Origin: Chara braunii
Taxonomy: Eukaryota > Streptophyta > Charophyceae > Charales > Characeae
Assembly: GCA_003427395.1 (NCBI GenBank)
Contig: BFEA01000059.1
Location: forward strand, 3,231,312-3,252,966
Reading direction: 5' to 3'
Length of the DNA stretch: 21,655 nt
This document shows positions 1 to 7,559 of the stretch, in pieces; the stretch's first letter is position 1; every line of letters begins with the position of its first letter. The position numbers and the translations under genes were made by a program. The notes below the pieces were generated by a model. That model ran no database searches and was not told where the DNA came from. It saw only the letters and a list, made by a program, of their open reading frames with translations.

Positions 1-208
1 TTTTTTTTGGGATGTCCGGCTCCTCTCCTCCGAAGGCGTAAAGGTTGCGCCTTTCTGAGTCAAAACCTTACCCCTACAGCGTTTACACATCTCATGCTCT
101 GAGCTCACCCGGCCTCTGGTGGCCCTCCGGAGACCGGGCACCACTCTAGAGGCACGAACGACAATACAACATTGGTGGAACAGGATAGAATCCTCGGAAG
201 ATCAGCTG

Positions 209-394
209 CACTTGGCCCAGTTATTGAAGCCAAGCCTACCAGCACCCTGCGCGCCAAGTCCTACCGAACGACCGCCGCTCTTTTTTGTTTTCTTTTTGGC
301 TGTGGCCTCCAGCCAATGTGGTCCGGTAGGCCGAAGCCCGAATGCCACGGCGCGTTAACGCGGAAGCACCGCGGCCAATAGCTGGGCGAAGTAC
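209..394. mobile_element. Foldback element family F1, copy a
   Basis: Non-coding element bounded by inverted ends: CTTGGCCCAGTTATTGAAGC on the left and the near reverse complement (CCAATAGCTGGGCGAAG) on the right. Inside lies a pyrimidine run followed by a small hairpin, TGGCTG...CCAGCCA, flanked by a second inner inverted pair (TCCTACCG and CCGGTAGG). It abuts copy b, the two sharing the junction AAGTACCAGTACTT. The architecture resembles a non-autonomous MITE or foldback element. No protein or clear target duplication is visible. Confidence 0.65.
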
Positions 395-396
395 CA

Positions 397-566
397 GTAC
401 TTGGCCCAGCTATCGAAGCCGAGCCTCCCAGCACCCTACACGCCAAGTCCTACCGAGCCGCTGCCACTCTTTTTTGTTTTCTTTTTGGCTGTGGCCTCCA
501 GCCAATGCAGTCCGGTAGGCCGAAGCCCGCCGCGGCCGATAGCTGGGCCAAGTACAGGTGGTTTAA
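397..566. mobile_element. Foldback element family F1, copy b
   Basis: Second copy, directly after copy a. The left end GTACTTGGCCCAGCTAT (399-415) is the exact reverse complement of the right end ATAGCTGGGCCAAGTAC (539-555). The internal pyrimidine run and TGGCTG/CCAGCCA hairpin match copy a closely. The right end runs on into GGTGGTTTAA, also found at the end of copy c. Direct abutment of a and b suggests tandem amplification or insertion of one copy at the end of another. Confidence 0.7.
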
Positions 567-1162
567 CCCTACGGCTTACTGGAGCAGTCAATTGCTGGCA
601 GCCAAGACCTCACTTTTCTTTACTTACTCCTGTCTTGCTTTTCAATGCACAAAAGGGACACTCGTTGTCCTCCTTTTGCAAGGGATGCCAGGCCCACTTC
701 CCGGCTTGTATAATAAAAAGGGGTGGGAGGGGGAAACTGAACTAAGCCCCTGCTAGTTGGACTTGGCCCTGATCTGTTCTTCCAGCTATGCTTTCAAGCC
801 ATGAGTGGGCCATCATATCAGCTAACGAAGTTTTTTATCCTGTGCAATTAGATATTGTTTGTGCGCTTACGCTTTTCTTTTCTGGTTTTGTTGAGTTCAT
901 TGTGTTGTCGCTGACTGGAGTTTCGCAGTATGTGACAACGATATGGGGTTTACCAGGAACATCGTGGAAGGCCACATGGATACGGCGCTACCAACGCCCC
1001 TTCTCTGTGTCGTCGTGCGAATGGGACACACATATAACTCATTTCCCTTTTCCCCTAGAAAGAACTTTTATTTACAAGGCGCCCAGACGGGGAGCTCCAA
1101 GACCGGAAGGGAAATGAGCATAGCCCAAAGAAAGAACTCAGCATAAAAGAGTTGTATCTAAG
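567..1162. other. Stretch without recognisable gene
   Basis: Mixed-composition DNA. The longest open frame (788-1117, 109 codons, plus strand) has no domain, repeat or codon pattern that I recognise and starts with no visible promoter or splice context. I treat it as non-coding. Confidence 0.5.
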
Positions 1163-1290
1163 GGACGCTGGACCTGGTTTCCAGCAGGTGTCGCTCCCCA
1201 CCAATAGGTTGAGTAGCCCGTGAGACAAAGCCTCAATTACAGCGGTTCACTCACCACCACTGGGATAGAGGCCTTGCAAAAGGGCTTTAA

Positions 1291-1345
<55 letters not shown>
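1163..1345 (+). mobile_element. SINE-like retroposon, copy S1, with AAT-repeat tail
   Basis: About 125 bases of family sequence starting GGGACGCTGGACCTGG, followed by TTTCCAGCAGGTG, a CCCCACCAATAG block and the 3' end GCCTTGCAAAAGGGCTTT. It then runs into an (AAT)n tail of about 50 bases. The same body with A-rich tails recurs five more times in the first 6 kb in both orientations, which is the mark of a retroposon family. The body contains two short hairpins (GCTGGA/TCCAGC, and TGCTCC/GGAGCA in the best-preserved copies). I see no convincing tRNA or 7SL ancestry or pol III boxes. Confidence 0.7.
1289..1343. repeat. (AAT)n microsatellite
   Basis: Near-perfect AAT repeat serving as the 3' tail of SINE copy S1, probably expanded from an A-rich tail. 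Confidence 0.95.
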
Positions 1346-1346
<1 letters not shown>

Positions 1347-1888
1347 CAAACAAACAATCGGGCCCACATGTGACTGCTAATAACCACGACATTGGGCCAG
1401 AATATTGTTGTGTGTGATGAGTCAGCGTGCCTGTCTCCCTTTTCACATCATTGGGGCCGAATGGTACGCCTTACTACACACATGTAACTGCTAAGTAAAT
1501 TAAATTACACGACCCGTACTTCTGAGGAGCTTTTTCTGGGGCTGGAAATGCCCTGCACGCCCAAAAAAAAACGAATCGGTGTGGGCCTCCTTTGGCTCGC
1601 GGCCAGCCATTTTGCTCCGGAGGCTGTGTCCTAATGGTCCTGAGTGCTGGTCACACTGAGGTAGGATAGTAGGAATAGGAGGTGCGCTAGGAGTATTGAC
1701 GTGAGGATGGGATGGGAAGTAGCCCCGTCTCTTCAGGGCAATCATGGCTGACAGCTTCCGGCGATCAATGTGAGCCTACGGTAGTAACTGGCCTCTACAA
1801 CACCCTGGACTTAAAAAAAAGAAAAAGAAAAAAAAGTTGTGGCAGCATGCGAGCTGCGACTTTGAAAAACTTACTGGTGGTCAGATAC
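1346..1888. other. Stretch without gene; one spaced direct repeat
   Basis: CACATGTGACTGCTAATAA (from about 1366) recurs as CACATGTAACTGCTAAGTAA near 1481, about 115 bases apart. Between them CATTGGGCC and CATTGGGGCC also repeat. This suggests an old local duplication. No reading frame here is convincing. Confidence 0.45.
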
Positions 1889-2002
1889 ACACTACTGTCC
1901 TCACCCGAATAGACGCCCGGTCATTATCACTGCATCTAGACAGAAAACTGCCCCAGATACGGCTATAATGACCGGGCGTTCTATTGGGGTGAAGACGGTA
2001 GG
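1889..2002. mobile_element. Palindromic MITE-like element family A, copy 1
   Basis: Long foldback. The left arm 1901-1927 pairs with 1965-1992, with one mismatch and one extra base, and the match continues outward imperfectly to about 1891 and 2000. The core GGTCATTAT ... ATAATGACC and loop are shared with the copy at 6051-6162. Between the two copies several stem positions differ on both arms in a compensatory way. GTCAGATACACAC occurs on both sides (1880-1892 and 2035-2047), possibly remnants of an insertion footprint. Confidence 0.7.
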
Positions 2003-2287
2003 ACCCTTCTGACCCAGCTCAGCAAGTAATTGTTGTCAGATACACACATGGGCGGCTGTAATTGCAGTCCGATACATCCAGAAAAGTCCTAGTGTGAGTA
2101 CAGTCTCAGATGGATTTTGCTGCTTGGTAATCAGGCGGTCTGGGTTGGCTGAAGAGGCTTCTTCCGATGACGATTTTTGATTTTTTCTGCAATAGTGCAG
2201 GTGAGCGACAATCAATCTCCAACAGGGTGCTAAGAAAAAAAATAAAATCTACAGAGGGTGCTGGCTCAGGATAACAAATGCTGCGCC
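2003..2287. other. Stretch without gene
   Basis: No open frame, repeat or structure that I can support, apart from short A- and T-rich runs near 2170-2250. Confidence 0.5.
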
Positions 2288-2380
2288 ACTAGGGACACTG
2301 GGCCCGTTTCCCCCTAGCATGTGCTGGTCCCCACGAATAGATCGGAGCTTTTGTTTTGCATAAAAAAAGAAGAAAAAAAA
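2288..2380 (+). mobile_element. SINE-like retroposon, copy S2, degraded
   Basis: GGGACACTGGGCCCGTTTCC followed by TGTGCTGGTCCCCACGAATAGATCGGAG aligns with the body of the SINE family, with several substitutions and a short insertion. An A-rich tail (AAAAAAAGAAGAAAAAAAAA) follows. The 3' half of the body is missing. Confidence 0.5.
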
Positions 2381-2678
2381 AGGCAAGGCCGTTATGGGGA
2401 ACATGCACGGGGACTCAAAATTCTACGCTGAAAAAAAGAAATTAAAGCCCGGACAGCTCCCTTGCTGCAACCTCTCCTCCCCCCCCCGCCCACCCTTACC
2501 CTTCCATCCATCATCAAATCCTGGTAATATGACTCCGGGAGCGACACTCACAATCAACTGGTTCTCAAAATTGAGTCAGCAATTACAAGCTCGTAAATTT
2601 GAGCCACAAGCGTGGCCTTATCTTATCGTACAGAAAGCCCTCACCGTCGTGCTGGACAGCCTGTCTACTGCCCCCCAC

Positions 2679-2682
<4 letters not shown>

Positions 2683-2764
<82 letters not shown>
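2683..2764. repeat. (CT)n microsatellite
   Basis: About 40 uninterrupted CT units. They generate several spurious Ser-Leu or Arg-Glu frames on both strands. Confidence 0.98.
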
Positions 2765-2766
<2 letters not shown>

Positions 2767-2906
2767 CGTGCACGCTCCCAGTCAAGGACACAGTGGGCAG
2801 GACCAGTGTTCCCAGGCAATGCATTATTTTCCCTTCTTGGGGAGAGTTCCAGAATTGTCAGGTCTCACTCGCCAGATTCTGAAGTGGATTTTGGGAAGGA
2901 CTCCTT

Positions 2907-3097
2907 TTTCTTTTTTTTCTTTTTAAAAAAAAAACGCCCCCTCCGGTTGTAGTGGTGCTGGTAAGAGAAAAAAAAGAAAAAGAAAAAGGACACCGCTAAC
3001 ACCTGGGGAGAGGCTCCATCTATTGGTGGGGAGCATCACCTGCTGGAAAACGGGTCCAGCGTCCCATATACAGAATGGATTTAGAGGATATCAGGAA
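2907..3097 (-). mobile_element. SINE-like retroposon, copy S3, with direct repeats at both ends
   Basis: Read on the minus strand, GGGACGCTGGACCCG, TTTCCAGCAGGTGATGCTCC and ACCAATAGATGGAGC match the family. The 3' half then diverges into an A/T-rich tail of AAAAAG-type runs. The whole is bracketed by ATTTTGGGAAGGACTCCTT (2888-2906) and ATTTTGGGAAGGAGTCCTT (3098-3116), one mismatch in 19. This is the expected footprint of target-primed reverse transcription. Confidence 0.65.
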
Positions 3098-3116
3098 ATT
3101 TTGGGAAGGAGTCCTT

Positions 3117-3528
3117 ATCCTTTTCAAGATTTGGGATATAGGAGAGGTGAGTTTTTTTTATTTTTATTTTGCCTTTCCCCAAGGTGAGAGGATGGAATAG
3201 GCTAGTACTGGAATGCAAAGTTGATTTGTAAAAGAAAAAAAAAGAAAAAAAAGAATAGGCTAGTAGGGATAGGGTATGGGTCTCCCAGAATGGTATGGCT
3301 GTGGCGTGCTGATAGGTGTGGAGGCCATGATGGAGAGTCTATGGGTCTCGGGGACACGATGGGGAGAAATAGTTCCTTTTTCTACCTTTATTTTTTCTCT
3401 TCACCTAAACACACGTACTTTTCCTATTATGGGGACCACCGACATGTTGCTTATCACTGGCAAGGGGAGTCTATGCACAAGCTGGGTAGATATCGAAAAT
3501 GATCCCTGGCTGATTTTCATTTATGATC
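3117..3528. other. Stretch without recognisable gene
   Basis: Two overlapping frames of 93-95 codons (3221-3563) share no features with known proteins and one begins in an A-run. I regard this stretch as non-coding. Confidence 0.45.
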
Positions 3529-3653
3529 AAAGCAAAAGAGGCCCCATGCAAGGTTGGCACTAGTGATGAAAATAAAAGAGGTCCCATGCAAGGTTGGCAC
3601 TAGTGATGAAAGCAAAAGAGGCCCCATGCAGGGTTGGCACTAGTGATGAAAGC
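3529..3653. repeat. Tandem repeat, 3 x 40 bp
   Basis: Units at 3529-3568, 3569-3608 and 3609-3648, followed by five bases of a fourth. Each carries GAGG(C/T)CCCATGCA and GGTTGGCACTAGTGATG. Units differ at one to three positions, so the array is fairly recent. Confidence 0.95.
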
Positions 3654-3686
3654 GTCCGTTTTAACTTTTAAGGTTTCCTCGGGGGT

Positions 3687-3840
3687 GGTCCCACTAGCAA
3701 AGAGAATTGGATTGAGCTCCTGAATCTGGATGTGTTTTAGGCACAGATGCAGAAATGGAGTTCCATCTCGATTTTCCGCACCTCCCCATGAGAACGTCCA
3801 GATTCAGGCATTGAATCCAATCCTCTTTGCTAATGGGAAC
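3687..3840. mobile_element. Palindromic MITE-like element family B, copy 1
   Basis: The left arm about 3692-3735 pairs with about 3792-3836, with scattered mismatches. The core GAATCTGGATGTGTTT is shared with family B copy 2. The outer parts of the arms (TAGCAAAGAGAATTGGATT and its partner) are palindromic but unrelated to those of copy 2. No coding capacity. Confidence 0.65.
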
Positions 3841-3909
3841 TCGTCCCTGGTCATGTACGTTTCTCTGCTTCCATCACCTCGAAATGGAAGGGTCCACACC
3901 ACCAGTACT

Positions 3910-3949
3910 TCCTAAAGTCGCGTAGCATTAACGCTACGCAATTTTAGGA
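3910..3949. repeat. Short perfect-core palindrome
   Basis: TCCTAAAGTCGCGTAGC (3910-3926), six-base loop, GCTACGCAATTTTAGGA (3933-3949). The pairing has two mismatched positions near the middle. The bases just upstream, ACCACCAGTACTT, are identical to the outer end of the F1 element, so this palindrome may sit at an F1-type terminus. Confidence 0.6.
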
Positions 3950-4015
3950 AATGTACGGGCCACTACAGGAGCACCCAAATTCATCCAACTAGAAACGTTT
4001 CTACTCTATTTTTTT

Positions 4016-4050
4016 CCGCTGCCGATAGCTGGGCCAAGTACTGGTGGTTT
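4016..4050. mobile_element. Solo right end of foldback family F1
   Basis: Contains CCGATAGCTGGGCCAAGTAC and GGTGGTTTAA, the F1 right terminus, without a corresponding body. Directly abutted head-to-head with F1 copy c, it makes a palindrome centred at 4050/4051 with arms of over 30 bases. Confidence 0.65.
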
Positions 4051-4257
4051 AAACCACCAGTACTTGGCCCAGCTATTGATGCCGAGCCGGGATACCCCCT
4101 GCGCGCCGAGTTTTGCCAAGCCGCCGGGGCACCGTTTCATTTTCATTTTGGCTGGCGCTTCCAGCCATTGCGGTTTGGTGCCCCGAAGCGCGCAACTACC
4201 GGCGCGTTAACGGGAATCGCCCGCGGCCGATAGCTGGGCCAAGTACTGGTGGTTTAA
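4051..4257. mobile_element. Foldback element family F1, copy c
   Basis: Best-preserved F1 copy. Ends TTAAACCACCAGTACTTGGCC and GGCCAAGTACTGGTGGTTTAA are inverted repeats of each other. Inside, CGGGGCACC pairs with GGTGCCCCG around a TTTGGCTGG...CCAGCC core. At the corresponding place copies a and b have TCCTACCG and CGGTAGG instead, so the inner arm also changed while staying self-complementary. SINE copy S4 follows after about 18 bases. Confidence 0.7.
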
Positions 4258-4275
4258 CCTTTTATTCCAAAAGAA

Positions 4276-4401
4276 ACCCGGTTTCTAGCAGGTGATGCTC
4301 CCCACCAATAGATGGAGCAGCCCAACAAATAAGCCTTCAATTCGGACGGTTCTCTTACCACCACTGGAATAGAGGGCTTACGTAAAGGGCTATTTCAACC
4401 C

Positions 4402-4430
<29 letters not shown>
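4276..4430 (+). mobile_element. SINE-like retroposon, copy S4, 5' truncated, A29 tail
   Basis: Starts inside the family body at ACCCGGTTTCTAGCAGG and runs through CTCCCCACCAATAGATGGAG, the conserved ACGGTTCTCTTACCACCACTGG region and a variant of the usual 3' end, into 29 consecutive A residues. 5' truncation is typical of retroposition. Confidence 0.7.
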
Positions 4431-4432
<2 letters not shown>

Positions 4433-4440
4433 AGAAACAA

Positions 4441-4442
4441 AG

Positions 4443-4473
<31 letters not shown>

Positions 4474-4491
4474 GCAACAACAACAACAAAA
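4441..4491. repeat. (CAA)n microsatellite
   Basis: Imperfect CAA/ACA run directly downstream of the S4 poly(A) tail. Confidence 0.95.
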
Positions 4492-4599
4492 AGGAGGGGA
4501 ATCAAAGAAGTTTAGAGAAGAGAACAGAACATCCTTTAGGCCATCAACATGGGACCGGTGGATATCCATGGCACTTCAGGGGCTTACAGACCCCTCCAG

Positions 4600-4730
4600 T
4601 GGCAGCATGTTGAGTTTCCTCAACACCCGAATCTGGACGTATTTGTAGAGATGTGCAGAACTTGCTTTCAGTTTCCTCTACCCCACATCTCCACAAACAC
4701 ATCCAGATTCGGGCCTCAAGGAAACTTAAC
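4600..4730. mobile_element. Palindromic MITE-like element family B, copy 2
   Basis: The left arm 4609-4655 pairs with 4684-4730. The core GAATCTGGACGTATTTGTAG and its partner match family B copy 1. The outer arms (GTTGAGTTTCCTCAA and TTGAGG...AACTTAAC) are copy-specific yet self-complementary. No coding capacity. Confidence 0.65.
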
Positions 4731-4795
4731 CCTGCTTGTGGGACAAGGCCCCAGATGGCTAATGTATCAGACTACTGGCTCTTTCAGTTGAGTTC

Positions 4796-4975
4796 TGGGA
4801 TGCTGGACCCGGGGCTAGGTCCCACTTACACGAATTAAGCCATATTGACCGTAGATAGCAAAGATCAACGGCCGGAATCTCTTAATCCGTGCAAGTGGGA
4901 CCTTGCCCCCGGTTTCCAGCAGGTGCAGCCACCAACCAATAGAGATTGGAGCCATCAACAAAGGAAACTACTGTC
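4796..4975 (+). mobile_element. SINE-like retroposon, copy S5, interrupted by a MITE
   Basis: The 5' part GGGATGCTGGACCCGG ends at 4812 and the rest, CCGGTTTCCAGCAGGTG onward, resumes at 4909. It continues through ACCAACCAATAGAGATTGGAG and then loses the family match. The interruption is the foldback element at 4813-4907. Confidence 0.6.
4813..4907. mobile_element. 95-bp MITE inserted in SINE copy S5
   Basis: Terminal inverted repeats of about 27 bases (AGGTCCCACTTACACGAATTAAG with CTTAATCCGTGCAAGTGGGACCT) enclose a short unique centre. CCCGG occurs immediately before (4808-4812) and after (4908-4912) the element, while uninterrupted SINE copies have a single ACCCGGTTT. This fits a 5-bp (4-5) target duplication and a cut-and-paste type insertion. 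The target is the loop of the SINE's own CTGGA/TCCAG hairpin. Confidence 0.75.
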
Positions 4976-5265
4976 AGGGGCCTTGTCCCTGGTCATAGCT
5001 CATATCAACCCTGGTAGTAGGAAGGTAGGAACAGCCTGACCTATGTGCTAAAAAAACGAAGGACAAAAACATCCAGCCCCTCACACTGAGGGCGGAGGGT
5101 ACACATATCCCTCCATCTCCGTTGTCCATTCATCATTGCCTCGTCTCGACACCTTTGTACTTTTCATCTTTGTGCCCTTATGAGATTGGGCGTAATCTTT
5201 TTATGTGACCCTCGTTGTAGAATTTCAGGCAGCGACGGGGGCTCCTTACCTCCACCCAAAGGAAA
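4976..5265. other. Stretch without gene
   Basis: No supported coding frame. The phrase GTCCCTGGTCAT occurs here (about 4986) and at 3843, just outside family B copy 1, hinting at a shared repeat. Confidence 0.4.
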
Positions 5266-5399
5266 ACACTTTGGGCCTCGCTGCACTACTCTTGAAATGT
5301 GCAAAACGAGAGTGAATCTTCCGCTAGAATATGGACAGATACACGGCCATGATTTTTGTCTTTTGTGCATGTCGAGAGTAGTGCAGGGAGGCCCTTTGA
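5266..5399. mobile_element. Foldback element family D
   Basis: The left arm 5267-5306 (CTTTGGGCCTCGCTGCACTA ...) pairs with the right arm 5359-5398 (... TAGTGCAGGGAGGCCCTTTG). There are a handful of mismatches and about 50 bases of centre. Size and shape match the other MITE-like palindromes nearby, but the sequence is a separate family with one copy in the window. Confidence 0.65.
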
Positions 5400-5549
5400 C
5401 CAGGCACTATTGTCCTTGATGTACATTCCTGGCAGCTGATTCACCCTAACCAGACACGTGTGCCTGTCCCCTGAAATAGAAACAAACTGGCAACAAGTCA
5501 GATTTCAGAGACCGTCCGCAAGGTTTCCAAGTTAGTGTTACATGATACT

Positions 5550-5578
5550 GTTTTTTTTTTTTTTTTTTTTTTTTTTTT
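5550..5578. repeat. Poly(T) tract
   Basis: About 29 T residues, followed by a C-rich stretch and further T runs up to 5655. It may be the tail of another minus-strand retroposon, but I cannot identify its body. Confidence 0.85.
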
Positions 5579-5751
5579 CCCCTTCCTCCCCCCTGAAAAT
5601 GAATCCATTCTATTCCTGGAATGCTTTTGTTCGTTTTTTTGTTGTTTTTTTTTAATTAGAAAGGGCCCAGTGCTCAAGGCAAAGTACATGTAGGAGCGAA
5701 AATCCAGGGGCCGGAAGGTCTCCAGCCATCTTTCGCTGGGCGGAGCTGTTC

Positions 5752-5916
5752 CTTTTTTTTTTTTTTTTTTTNTAAAAATTGAAAAGCCCTTTTGCAAGGC
5801 CTCTATCCCGGTGGGGGTGAGAGAACCGTCGGAATTGAGGCTTTACCTGACGGGCTGCTCCATCTATTGGTGGCGAGCGGCACCTGCTGGAAATCGGGTC
5901 CAGCGTCCCATGGATA
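5752..5916 (-). mobile_element. SINE-like retroposon, copy S6
   Basis: On the minus strand GGGACGCTGGACCCGATTTC and CAGCAGGTGCCGCTC lead through CACCAATAGATGGAGCAGCC, TAAAGCCTCAATTCCGACGG and GGGATAGAGGCCTTGCAAAA into a poly(A) tail (poly-T 5752-5771 on the plus strand). A single N lies at 5772. This is the most complete body in the window and the best template for a family consensus. Confidence 0.75.
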
Positions 5917-6050
5917 CAGCATGTCCCTGTTGAGTTTCCATCATTGGTTTTTGGGGCTCAGCAATTCCACTTTCAGCCCTGGAAGCTCCGTCTCTCCGAG
6001 GGACTGCGTTAATACCCATCCCGTATCCCAAGCTCCTATTCTCTACAGGT

Positions 6051-6162
6051 CTACCTTCTTCCCCCCGAATACAACGTACGGTCATTATAGTTGTATTTAG
6101 ACAAAAAGATACCCCAAATACAGCTATAATTACCGTACGTTGTATTCGGGGGAAGAAGGTCG
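6051..6162. mobile_element. Palindromic MITE-like element family A, copy 2
   Basis: Left arm 6053-6098, right arm 6116-6160, separated by 17 bases. The arms match with three differences (one extra C, two substitutions). The core and loop match copy 1 at 1889-2002. Stem positions that differ from copy 1 are changed on both arms. No coding capacity and no clear target duplication. Confidence 0.8.
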
Positions 6163-6499
6163 CCCAGTCCAGGCAAGTTGCCAACTTTTCCTCCCTTCCG
6201 GTGTCCCCTTGTGGCTCGTCTGTCCGTGTTCCGAGTCCATTCCAGGTGTCTGCAGCCCTCCATATAACTCAGAACTCTCCAGGGGGAGAGCACTCCTAGC
6301 TTGTCTTATGAACCCGGCCCACACCCTCCTCCATAGCTGTGCATCTCTTATGTCCCAGTCGTATCTAAGCTGTGATGAAACCCCATTTTTTTCTGGTGGT
6401 CCCCTTTTGTCCCCCTTTTCACCCCCCTTGCCTCTCTTTTCCTGTCAATTCCCCTGCCCACCTCTACCCCTTCAACAGTTTGCAGTCTTCATAACACTG
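6163..6499. other. Stretch without recognisable gene
   Basis: A plus-strand frame runs 6140-6805, but it starts inside the family A palindrome and passes through C-rich and G-rich low-complexity DNA. I do not treat it as a gene. Confidence 0.5.
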
Positions 6500-6680
6500 G
6501 AATCTCAGGGAAGAGGGGGCATGGTGCTCCAGCTCATAGCTTGGGGGGGGATCGGCTCAGAGCTTGGGGGGGGGATGGGATGGGACGAATCTCAGGGAAG
6601 AGGGGGCATAGTGCTGCTGCTCAGAACTGGGGGGATATGGGATGGGACGGGTTATGGGTGGGGTGAGGGCCCGACCAACG
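6500..6680. repeat. G-rich tandem repeat, 87-base period
   Basis: GAATCTCAGGGAAGAGGGGG starts at 6500 and again at 6587. The units carry runs of five to nine G and GGGATGGGATGGG-type clusters that could form G-quadruplexes on the plus strand. Confidence 0.8.
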
Positions 6681-6832
6681 TCAAGACGGGAGAAGGACGA
6701 AGGGGGGTGGAGATGATGAGAGGGGGACAGAAAAATATGACAGCGATTTATAGTTCCAGTTCCGCTCCTGTCTCCAGTTTTTCCATCTTAACTGAGAGTC
6801 ATTGATTCTGCCATTATCTTCTGGGGGCCAAT

Positions 6833-7552
6833 TTATTCTTCTGTAAACTGAGTCGTTGCCTCCCCGATGTTTAGTTGTTTTGCGTGGGCTGTGAGGACGG
6901 GGTAGTCTTCAATGGTCTTTATTTGCTGTTTAAGTTGGGACAACGCCACTTTGGTTCTGGCCATCAGGTAGTCCTCCATGTGCTCCTTGGCTTGTAAGTA
7001 GCCGAAGGACCATGCCACGCTGGTTCAAAAGCGCAGTGGGCTCTCCATGCTACCATAAGCATTTCGAGCCTGGTGATTTGGAACAGGTTCTGTTCGTAAG
7101 GGGACCACACCGGAGGACTACCTGCATGTGTTCCTAGCAGCAACAGCCTTGTATCCCACAGAAATTCGGACCCAGTAATCTCTTCCCATGCTGCCGCCCA
7201 CTATCTCTAGATCTGGGAGACCATGGGGCATCCTAGGAGGCAGTGCTCCAGGGTGGCCCTTACATTGAGTGGACCTCCCACAATATGCACATATCGGGGA
7301 AAGGAGGCCTTTTTCTTCAAGGTCGTCCTTGAAACTAACCAGTCCGGAGCGGGGAGGCAGCAATAGAGGATTTGCCATTGTAAGGCTTTGTGGGATGTGG
7401 GCATTAGCTTTGCGTACCTGGAACATTGGAAGTCTTGTATGTCGCCGGCCTTCAGGATGGAGTCTCTTGCCCATCGTTTCTTTATGAGGGTTATCTGTTG
7501 GGTGCTTTTTGTGAACCATTCGATAACCTTGCTTGACTGAGTACTGCCACAC
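6833..7552 (-). pseudogene. LINE (non-LTR retrotransposon) reverse transcriptase, C-terminal remnant
   Basis: Decayed end of a LINE polyprotein, whose reverse transcriptase would copy the element's RNA at the target site. One minus-strand frame from about 7545 to 7020 reads through ALQWQILYCCLPA, then NVRATLEHCLLGCPM and ITRLEMLMVAWRAHCAFE. The ATLEHCLLGCP block is the His/Cys half of the zinc-binding region that follows plant-type LINE reverse transcriptases (zf-RVT). The expected first Cys pair is seen only in a neighbouring frame (ICAYCG), implying two compensating frameshifts around 7270-7345. Two in-frame TAG stops lie at 7207-7209 and 7201-7203, and another frame change near 7020 leads to a final frame ending in TAA at 6833-6835. 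The catalytic domain and endonuclease are absent, so the copy is 5' truncated and inactive. Family assignment rests on motifs only. Confidence 0.75.
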
Positions 7553-7559
7553 TTTCAGA

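Noticed and set aside
788-1117. 109-codon plus-strand frame with a hydrophobic stretch
   Set aside because: Length is within chance for this composition, with no recognisable family and no splice or promoter context.
2583-2952. Ser-Leu and Arg-Glu repeat proteins on both strands
   Set aside because: Artefacts of the CT microsatellite.
6140-6805. 221-codon plus-strand frame
   Set aside because: Starts inside a palindromic element and runs through C-rich and G-rich low-complexity DNA; no recognisable protein features.
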